A stretch of 13,196 nucleotides of DNA, taken from assembly GCA_902783175.1 (NCBI GenBank), contig CACZQA010000210.1, forward strand, positions 1 through 13,196, given 5' to 3'. Within the stretch, counting starts at the first letter, position 1, and each line of letters opens with the position of its first letter. Made by a program: the position numbers and the translations under genes. Below the pieces are notes generated by a model that did no database searches, was not told the DNA's origin, and was given only the letters and a program-made list of their open reading frames with translations. This document shows, in pieces, positions 7,682-13,196 of the stretch. Source of the DNA: an uncultured Coriobacteriaceae bacterium (GTDB lineage Bacteria; Actinomycetota; Coriobacteriia; Coriobacteriales; QAMH01).

Positions 7682-8299
7682 ATGCGGGAGGTAGGCGGTC
7701 TCGGCATCGTCGTCGGAATCGACGAGGTGGGCCGTGGCGCCCTTGCCGGCCCGCTCACGGTCGCTGCCGTTGCGCTCCCCGACGAGCCGCAGGTCGTCGG
7801 CATCGACGATTCCAAGAAGCTGTCCCCCAAACGCCGCGAGGCGCTGGCCGCGCAGATTCGCGAGGTCGCCTTGGGGGTGGGCATATGCCATATCCCTCCC
7901 GACGAGATAGACGCCTGCGGCATGGCCGCATCGCTTCGCGTGTGCATGGGCAGGGCGCTTGCCGCCTGCGAGCGCGACATCGCCGCGCGGGGCAACGGGA
8001 GCGGCGCGGACGCGGTGCTCGTCGACGGCAATCCCATCCACCTCCATGCCAACGAGAAGACCATCGTCAAGGGGGATGGCAAGGCGGCGTGCATTGCCGC
8101 GGCAAGCATCGTCGCAAAGGTCACGCGCGATGCGCTCATGGTCGAGTACGCGCAAAGCTATCCTGCCTACCACTTCGACAGCAACAAGGGCTACGGCTCC
8201 GCCGCGCATATCGAGGCCCTGCACGAGCTGGGGCCGTGCGAGTTGCACCGCCGCTCCTTTCTGGGCAACATCTGCGGTCAACAGCAATCTCTGCTGTAG
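7682..8299 (+). CDS. rnhB: Ribonuclease HII (true N-terminus may lie upstream)
   Basis: RNase HII cuts RNA in RNA-DNA hybrids and removes ribonucleotides misincorporated in DNA. From ATG 7682 the protein has 205 residues. Landmarks: GIDEVGRGALAGPLTVAAVAL (Asp14, Glu15 catalytic); IDDSKKLSPKRREAL; VLVDGNP (Asp115); KGDGKAACIAAASIVAKVTRD (Asp150); and GYGSAAHIEAL followed by HRRSF near the C-terminus. These give the full D-E-D-D active site. The in-frame codons just upstream (7625-7681) read TRKEREELRRI, then HTSELYSF. That resembles the usual helix preceding GIDEVGRG in this family, but no ATG, GTG or TTG occurs between the rplS stop (same frame) and 7682. The only Shine-Dalgarno-like GGAG (7666-7669) for ATG 7682 is 12 nt away, inside a hairpin. 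The function is certain; the start is not. Confidence 0.93.
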   Translation: MREVGGLGIVVGIDEVGRGALAGPLTVAAVALPDEPQVVGIDDSKKLSPKRREALAAQIREVALGVGICHIPPDEIDACGMAASLRVCMGRALAACERDIAARGNGSGADAVLVDGNPIHLHANEKTIVKGDGKAACIAAASIVAKVTRDALMVEYAQSYPAYHFDSNKGYGSAAHIEALHELGPCELHRRSFLGNICGQQQSLL

Positions 8300-8337
8300 A
8301 ATGCAGCACGTGACTGCTGCGCTACAATACGCAGCAG
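8281..8337 (+). repeat. Series of alternating complementary CAGC/GCTG arms before secD
   Basis: Five short arms alternate: ACAGCA (8281-8286), TGCTGT (8292-8297), GCAGCA (8303-8308), TGCTGC (8315-8320) and GCAGCA (8331-8336). Neighbouring arms can pair, so several mutually exclusive hairpins are possible. The strongest is CTGCTGCG (8314-8321) / CGCAGCAG (8330-8337) with loop CTACAATA. It spans the rnhB stop and part of the 82-nt gap before secD. No T-run follows, so it is not a standard terminator. The loop contains TACAAT, a -10-like hexamer without a good -35. Confidence 0.5.
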
Positions 8338-8381
8338 CTATTCACGGCAAAGAATAATGCCAGTCATATCCGGGAGTTTTG

Positions 8382-10181
8382 ATGGCGAAGAACAACAAGT
8401 CATCTGCCGGTGAGGAGCGCCGTCGCGCCCAAGCCGAGAAGATGAACGCGGAACTCGCGAAAGAGCGCGAGAAAGCCGCCAAGAAGCGGGAAAAGGACAG
8501 GGCACGGCAGCAGCGCGACGCCGAACGCTACCAGAAGATGGCAGCGCAGGCGCGCCAGAAGGCCGCCGACGAGCGTGCTCGCCAGGAAGCCCTGAAAAGC
8601 GATCCCAAGTACCTCGAGAAGCAGCGCCGCGAGGCTGAAAAGCTCAAGGCGCGCGGCAAGAAGGAAATGGAGAAGCAGCGTAGGCGTTCCGAGAAGAAGG
8701 CCAAGGCCGCAGCGCGCTCCAAGGCCAAGCAGGAGGCGATGCGCAAGGAGGGCCTTGCAAGCGTCGAGCGCAGCCCGCGCAGAGGCGCCGACAAGCCCGC
8801 GCACAGCACGCCCGCCGAGGCGTGCAGCGGGCGCAAGAAGGGCAGCGTCGTCGCCCTCGTCGTCATCCTCGCGGCGCTCATCGCATCGCTTGTCCTACTG
8901 TATCCCCCGCAGGACAAGATCACCATGGGCCTCGACATCCAAGGCGGCGTCTCCGTCAACCTGAGCGCGTCCACCAACGACGGCTCGGCCATCACGAGCG
9001 ACCAGATGAACCAGGCGCAGCAGGTCATCACCAACCGCGTCAACGCGTCGGGTGCCTCGGCGGCGACGGTCCAGCAGCAGGGGAGCAACTCCTTCCTGGT
9101 GCAGATCCCCGGCGCCCAGGAAAACTCCCAGGCCATCCTCGACACGCTGTCCAGCCAGGGCATCCTCGAGTTCGTCAACGTCAACGACATCCAAGACGAA
9201 AACGTCCGCACCTACATCCAGCAGGGGCTCACGGGCATGAACCTCAAGGAGTCCGGCGTCAGCTACACCGCGTTCATGACGGGCGACAGCGTCTCCAACG
9301 TCACGGTGGGCAGGCCCCAGGGCTCTGCCAGCTACGCCGTCAACCTCGACCTCGACTCCGAGGGCACGAGCCAGTTCGCCAAGGTCACCTCCGAGCTCGT
9401 GAGCACGCATGGCCAGATCGCCATCCTGCTCGACGGCGTGGTGGAAAGCGCGCCTGCCGTCCAGGCGGCCATCACCAACGGCCAGGTCCAGATTACGGGC
9501 AACTACACGGCCGAAGAGGCAAACCAGCTCAAGACCATCATCAACTCCGGCTCGCTGCCCGTCTCGCTGCACATCGAGCAGGCGAGCACCGTCGGCCCGA
9601 CGCTCGGCCAAAACGCGCTGTTCTCCGGCATCATGGCGGCGCTCATCGGCCTTGCGCTCGTCATCATCTGGATGCTCGTGTTCTACAACGGCCTCGGTTT
9701 GCTGCCGGCCGTGTCCATCATCATCATGTCGGTTGTGTACCTGGGGCTTCTCGCGGGGCTGTCGCAGCTCGGGTGGTTCAGCCTCACGCTCCCCGGCATC
9801 GCGGGCATCATCGTCAACATCGGCATGGCGGCAGACTCCTCGATTCTCATCATGGAATGCTTCCACGAGCAGATCAGGCAGGGCAAGTCGGTCAAGAGCG
9901 CTTCGGTCTCGGGCGTCCACGAGGGCATCTTCACCTCGATCGACGCCGATGTGGTCACGCTCGTGTCCGCCCTCATCCTGTACTTCGTCGCCATGGGCGA
10001 TGTGCGCGGCTTCGGCCTGACGCTCGCGCTCGGCATCATCTGCGACCTCGTCATCATGTTCCTCTTCTCCGGCCCGATCATGCGTCTGCTCGGCCCGGGC
10101 GTCATCCGCAGGCACCCAGGGTTCTGGGGGATTGGCGATGATGTCAACGAAGGCGCGTTCCATGCAAAGGAGGGGAGGTAA
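8382..10181 (+). CDS. secD: Protein translocase subunit SecD with long charged N-terminal extension
   Basis: SecD, with SecF, uses the proton-motive force to pull exported proteins out of the SecYEG channel. The protein has 599 residues from ATG 8382, with GGGAG 5 nt upstream. Residues 1-152 are an extremely Lys/Arg/Glu/Ala-rich segment predicted as a long charged helix or coiled coil in the cytoplasm; ordinary SecD starts almost directly with TM1. TM1 is about 153-175, then GLDIQGGVSV (183-192), the external domain to about 410 (with VTNRVNASG-like ITNRVNASGASAATV and ILLDGVVESAPAV), and TM2-TM6 at about 412-434, 437-459, 469-491, 524-542 and 545-571. The TM4 Asp (Asp485) is kept in GMAADSSILIMECFHEQ, though this differs from the common GMAVDANVLIFERIREE. 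secF starts 2 nt after the stop. yajC, which often precedes secD, is not present. SecD identity is firm. Confidence 0.96.
   Translation: MAKNNKSSAGEERRRAQAEKMNAELAKEREKAAKKREKDRARQQRDAERYQKMAAQARQKAADERARQEALKSDPKYLEKQRREAEKLKARGKKEMEKQRRRSEKKAKAAARSKAKQEAMRKEGLASVERSPRRGADKPAHSTPAEACSGRKKGSVVALVVILAALIASLVLLYPPQDKITMGLDIQGGVSVNLSASTNDGSAITSDQMNQAQQVITNRVNASGASAATVQQQGSNSFLVQIPGAQENSQAILDTLSSQGILEFVNVNDIQDENVRTYIQQGLTGMNLKESGVSYTAFMTGDSVSNVTVGRPQGSASYAVNLDLDSEGTSQFAKVTSELVSTHGQIAILLDGVVESAPAVQAAITNGQVQITGNYTAEEANQLKTIINSGSLPVSLHIEQASTVGPTLGQNALFSGIMAALIGLALVIIWMLVFYNGLGLLPAVSIIIMSVVYLGLLAGLSQLGWFSLTLPGIAGIIVNIGMAADSSILIMECFHEQIRQGKSVKSASVSGVHEGIFTSIDADVVTLVSALILYFVAMGDVRGFGLTLALGIICDLVIMFLFSGPIMRLLGPGVIRRHPGFWGIGDDVNEGAFHAKEGR
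10165..10179 (+). promoter_or_regulatory. Very strong ribosome binding site of secF
   Basis: The purine tract AAAGGAGGGGAGGTA, at about 10166-10180, lies inside the last codons and stop of secD and ends about 3 nt before ATG 10184. It contains a complete AGGAGG-type anti-16S match, implying efficient, coupled SecF synthesis. Confidence 0.7.
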
Positions 10182-10183
10182 CC

Positions 10184-11332
10184 ATGAAATCTCTGCGTCC
10201 GCATAGGCAATTCAATTTCGTCGGACTCTGGAAGTACGGGTTCATCCTCTCCGGAATCCTTATAGCGCTGGCCGCCATCGGCCTCGTCGTGAGCCTTGTC
10301 ACCACGGGCTCTGCGCTCACCTTGGGCACCGAGTTCTCGGGTGGCACGTCCATCCAGATCACCAACACGGGCGACATCACGCAAGACCAGGTCAAAGATG
10401 CCTTCTCGTCTGCGGCAGACTCGCTCGGCATCGAATCGCAGATTTCGTCCATTCAGACCTCGACCGACGCGAGCGGCAACCCCGGCTTCATCGTCAAGAC
10501 GACCAACACCGTCTCGACCGATGCCAACCAGATCATGATGAACGTCGAAAGCCAGCTCGGCATCAACGGCACGAACGTCCAGATCGAGACGATCGGCGCG
10601 AGCTGGGGTGCATCCGTCATCGGCAGCTCCATCCTGGCCTTCCTCCTGTCGTGCGTCGGCATCCTGATCGTCATCGCGATCCGCTACCGCGAGCCGCGTA
10701 TGGGCGTCGTCGCGCTCATCACGCTGTTCCACGACATGTTCATCATCATCGGCGTCTATGCCTGGGCGGGCATGTTCTTCCACATGGAGGTCACGTCCGA
10801 CGTCATCGCCGCCCTGCTCGCCATCATCGGCTACTCGCTCTACGACACGATCGTCGTGTTCCACCGCATCAACAAGAACGCCTCGCCGCAGATGAAGTGC
10901 AGCATGAAGACCTGCGCCAACCGCTCGGTCAACGAGATCATCGTGCGCTCGCTTAACACGTCAATCACGTCGATCCTCCCCGTCTTGCTCATGCTCATCT
11001 TGGGCACCGACACGCTGCGCGACTTCGCCTTCGCGATGTTCTGCGGCATGCTGATCGGCGTATACTCGACGATCGCCATCTCGGCTCCCATCTACACGCT
11101 GTGGAAATGCCGCCAGCCCGAGTACGCGCGTCTCGAGAAGAAGTACCCGTACGAGGTCGTCCAGTCGACGTTTACCAAAGAGATGCTCCTGCAGGCGCGC
11201 GTGGACGCCAGGCAGGCGCGCAAGGACGAGAAGTCCCAGCTCAAGGCATCTAACGCTGTTAGCAAGGAGCAGCAGCCCGCAACAGGCGATAATCCAGACG
11301 CCGCTTCGGCGGGCAAGAGCGCGGATGAATAG
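10184..11332 (+). CDS. secF: Protein translocase subunit SecF
   Basis: SecF is the partner of SecD in the proton-driven export complex. The protein has 382 residues. Landmarks: N-terminal FNFVGLWKYGFILSGILI (TM1, about 17-41); LGTEFSGGTSIQI (GTEFSGG at 48-54); an external domain to about 145; IGASWGASVIGSSILAFLLS; IAIRYREPRMGVVALITLFHDMFIIIG; GYSLYDTIVVFHRINKN (Asp221; the common form is GYSLNDTVVVFDRI, so Tyr and His replace Asn and Asp); and RSLNTSITSILPVLLMLILG. The C-terminal tail of about 70 residues after the last TM is charged and then Ser/Ala/Glu-rich, ending GKSADE, somewhat longer than average. It is translationally coupled to secD. No clear terminator lies in the 49 nt before recJ, but see the hairpin inside recJ. 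Confidence 0.96.
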   Translation: MKSLRPHRQFNFVGLWKYGFILSGILIALAAIGLVVSLVTTGSALTLGTEFSGGTSIQITNTGDITQDQVKDAFSSAADSLGIESQISSIQTSTDASGNPGFIVKTTNTVSTDANQIMMNVESQLGINGTNVQIETIGASWGASVIGSSILAFLLSCVGILIVIAIRYREPRMGVVALITLFHDMFIIIGVYAWAGMFFHMEVTSDVIAALLAIIGYSLYDTIVVFHRINKNASPQMKCSMKTCANRSVNEIIVRSLNTSITSILPVLLMLILGTDTLRDFAFAMFCGMLIGVYSTIAISAPIYTLWKCRQPEYARLEKKYPYEVVQSTFTKEMLLQARVDARQARKDEKSQLKASNAVSKEQQPATGDNPDAASAGKSADE

Positions 11333-11365
11333 TTTGTAGGGCCGGAAAACTTTGTCTCAGGTTTG

Positions 11366-11382
11366 TGCCACAATCAGTGGCA
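11366..11382 (+). promoter_or_regulatory. Small hairpin at the recJ start codon
   Basis: TGCCAC (11366-11371) pairs perfectly with GTGGCA (11377-11382) around loop AATCA. The last paired base is the A of the recJ ATG. No Shine-Dalgarno purine stretch is present in the normal window, so initiation may be weak. The stem is short and could be chance. Confidence 0.3.
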
Positions 11383-13196
11383 TGAAAAAGACTGACGAAG
11401 CAAGAAGTTTCTGCATTCCGGATATCGATGAGACCGCAGTTAACGACATCGTCGTCAACTGCGGTCTTTTGCCTTTGACGGCACGGGTTCTCGTGTCGCG
11501 CGGCTTCACGACGCCCGAGGCGGCCAACGAGTTCCTGACGCCCTCGCTCGACCGCGATTGGCTCGACCCGAAGATCATCCCGGGGCTGGAAGAGGTCGCC
11601 GACAAGGTCGAGGCCGCCATACGGGCCAAAAAGAGAATCCTCGTCTTCGGCGATTTCGACGTCGACGGCGTCAGCGCCACCACCGTCTCGCTGCGCGGGC
11701 TGCGCGCGCTGGGCGCGGACGTCGTGGGGCTCATCCCGCACCGCTACGAGGAAGGCTACGCGCTTTCCGAAAAGGCGCTCACCCGCGCCATGGGCTACAA
11801 CCCCGACCTCATCATCACGGTCGACTGCGGCATCTCGTGCGATGAGGAGGTCGCCTGGGCGCTCGAGCAGGGGCTCGACATCGCGATCACCGACCACCAT
11901 GAAGACGGCGGGCATGTCCCGCAGGGCGTCCCCGTGGCAGACCCCAAGCTCGAGGAAGACAACCCCTCGCGCAACCTCGCCGGGGTCGGCGTTGCCTTGA
12001 AGCTTTTATGCCTGCTCGGTGCACGGCTCGGGCAGCCGGACCTGTGGCGCGAGCTCACGGACATCGCCGCTCTGGGCACCGTCGCCGACCTCATGGTCTT
12101 GAAGGGCGAGAACCGCGCGCTCGTCGCCGACGGTATCAGAAAGATCAACGAGCATCCGCGCATGTGCCTGCTCGCGCTGTGCTCCATCTGCAACGTGCTC
12201 CCCGAGGAGGTCACCTCCACCAAGCTCTCGTTCTCGCTGATCCCGCGCCTGAACGCCGCGGGACGCATGGGGGACGCGTCCATTGCGCTCGACCTGCTCA
12301 TGAGCGACGAGCTCGAAGAGGCCGAGCACCTCGCCGCGCGCCTCGAGACCGTCAACAACCAGCGGCGCGAGGTCGAGTCCGAGCTCACCGAGGGAGTCGA
12401 GGAGGCGCTTCAGTCCGAGTTCCACGACGAGCCGGTCATCGTCGTCGGGGGCGAGGGATGGCACGAGGGCGTGAAGGGCATCGTCGCGTCGCGCATCGCG
12501 CGCAAGTACAAGCGCCCCACCATCATCTTCACCATCGAGGGCGACGAGGCGCGCGGCTCGGGCCGCACCTACAACGACATCAACCTGTTCGACCTGGTCA
12601 GCTCCTCGAGCGAGGACCTCTGCACGAAATTCGGCGGGCATGCCGCCGCGATCGGCATCACGCTGCCGGCGGCAAAGCTGCCCGAGCTGCGCGAGAGGCT
12701 CTGCAACGCCGTCACCGCCCTCGGCGAGCAGGCGCGCCCCAAGCCGCGCATGGTTGATGCCGTTGCCGATTTGGCGGAGTGCGACGTGGCGGGCTTCAAC
12801 GAGCTCGAGTTCTTGCAGCCGTTCGGCAACGACAACCCCGTGCCGGTTCTCGCCGCGCCCGACGTCTTCATGGAAAAGCGCGCCGCCGTGGGCAAGCAGG
12901 GCAACCACCTGCGCTACGTCGCCACCGACGGCGTGAGCAGGGTTGCCGGCATCTACTTTGGCGTCGACAACATCGATGAGCTCGTCGCCTGCGACTCCGC
13001 GTGCGACATCCTGTTCGAGCCGACGGTCGACGAGTGGCAGGGCCGCTTCACCGCCAAGCTCATGACCCGAGACATCTTCCTCCACGCCCCCGCCGCCGAG
13101 CCCAAGACCGAGATCAGCCAACGCGTCGACGAGCTGTTCGAGCACGCGCTCGAGATCACCGACGTGGGCGATTACGCCGGCATCACGCAGATGGCC
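11382..13196 (+). CDS. recJ: Single-stranded-DNA-specific exonuclease RecJ (partial, C-terminus off the edge)
   Basis: RecJ degrades single-stranded DNA 5'-3' in recombination and mismatch or base-excision repair, using Mn/Mg bound by DHH-family motifs. 605 codons are visible without a stop. The start ATG 11382 gives MKKTDEARSFCIPDIDE, leading into a normal RecJ opening, GLLPLTARVLVSRGFTTPEAANEFLTP. DHH motifs: FGDFDVDG (residues 89-96, a Tyr-to-Phe variant of the usual YGDYDVDG), VDCG (Asp148), TDHHE (Asp171, His172, His173), ALGTVADLMVL, and LIPRLNAAGRMGD. The DHHA1 part has HEGVKGIVASRIARKYKRP, GSGRT and FGGHAAAIGI (GGH 418-420), followed by the OB-fold region (FGNDNPVPVL). The length visible already exceeds a 550-600-residue core, so a C-terminal extension is likely. 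It follows secF by 49 nt, the secDF-recJ order seen in many Gram-positive genomes. A terminator-like hairpin lies inside codons 17-29. Confidence 0.96.
   Translation, partial: MKKTDEARSFCIPDIDETAVNDIVVNCGLLPLTARVLVSRGFTTPEAANEFLTPSLDRDWLDPKIIPGLEEVADKVEAAIRAKKRILVFGDFDVDGVSATTVSLRGLRALGADVVGLIPHRYEEGYALSEKALTRAMGYNPDLIITVDCGISCDEEVAWALEQGLDIAITDHHEDGGHVPQGVPVADPKLEEDNPSRNLAGVGVALKLLCLLGARLGQPDLWRELTDIAALGTVADLMVLKGENRALVADGIRKINEHPRMCLLALCSICNVLPEEVTSTKLSFSLIPRLNAAGRMGDASIALDLLMSDELEEAEHLAARLETVNNQRREVESELTEGVEEALQSEFHDEPVIVVGGEGWHEGVKGIVASRIARKYKRPTIIFTIEGDEARGSGRTYNDINLFDLVSSSSEDLCTKFGGHAAAIGITLPAAKLPELRERLCNAVTALGEQARPKPRMVDAVADLAECDVAGFNELEFLQPFGNDNPVPVLAAPDVFMEKRAAVGKQGNHLRYVATDGVSRVAGIYFGVDNIDELVACDSACDILFEPTVDEWQGRFTAKLMTRDIFLHAPAAEPKTEISQRVDELFEHALEITDVGDYAGITQMA
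11431..11470 (+). terminator. Terminator-like hairpin inside the recJ 5' coding region
   Basis: AGACCGCAGTT (11431-11441) pairs perfectly with AACTGCGGTCT (11457-11467). The stem continues past one A-C mismatch with ACGAC (11443-11447) / GTCGT (11451-11455), closing on the three-base loop ATC. TTTT follows at 11467-11470. This gives 16 of 17 paired positions plus a U-tract. It lies in codons 17-29, which encode residues that fit RecJ homology, so it is both coding and structured. Confidence 0.6.

Noticed and set aside
8822..10163. Long open frames on both strands across secD
   Set aside because: Arg/His/Pro-rich or Asp/Val-rich shadows of the SecD frame, without start signals or domains.
1..13196. 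CRISPR array, tRNA, rRNA, insertion sequence or prophage
   Set aside because: No regularly spaced repeats, cloverleaf, rRNA-like sequence, transposase or integrase was seen on reading.

Overview
The window is high-GC bacterial chromosome. It carries the end of a surface-adhesin gene, then a tight run of housekeeping genes on the + strand: ruvC-ruvA-ruvB, metK, priA, rplS, rnhB, secD-secF and recJ. The family mix and style (high GC, a SpaA-type surface protein, separate secD and secF, a lysine/arginine-rich SecD extension) suggest an actinobacterium, most likely of the Coriobacteriia. That placement is inference from protein style; no rRNA or other marker is present.

Layout. Positions 1-932 (minus strand) hold the N-terminal 310 codons of a secreted surface protein; the gene runs off the left edge. 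Positions 933-1218 are the divergent intergenic region, with a plausible sigma70-type promoter and a LexA-type SOS box just upstream of ruvC. Positions 1219-3474 are ruvCAB, the Holliday-junction resolvase and branch-migration motor, packed with 1-nt or overlapping junctions. metK follows and ends in a perfect 11-bp hairpin terminator. priA, encoding the replication-restart helicase, starts 24 nt after that hairpin. rplS has its own promoter and a structured leader, and is followed by another terminator-like hairpin that runs up to the annotated ATG of rnhB. After an 82-nt gap with alternating complementary arms come secD and secF, 2 nt apart with a very strong ribosome binding site. recJ starts 49 nt after secF and runs off the right edge; 605 codons are visible.

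How the genes work together. RuvABC, PriA, RNase HII and RecJ all act in recombination, replication restart or nucleic-acid repair. MetK makes S-adenosylmethionine, L19 is a ribosomal protein, and SecDF drives late steps of protein export. The repair genes are interleaved with highly expressed genes.

Most notable: three repair genes (priA, rnhB, recJ) each follow a highly expressed unit, each has a terminator-like hairpin just before or inside its 5' end, and none has a strong Shine-Dalgarno sequence. Other points are the SOS box at ruvC, an rnhB whose apparent N-terminal coding extends upstream of any standard start codon, a roughly 150-residue charged extension on SecD, and a RuvC with histidine at a catalytic carboxylate position. 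I see no wholly new multi-gene system, CRISPR array, mobile element, tRNA or rRNA.
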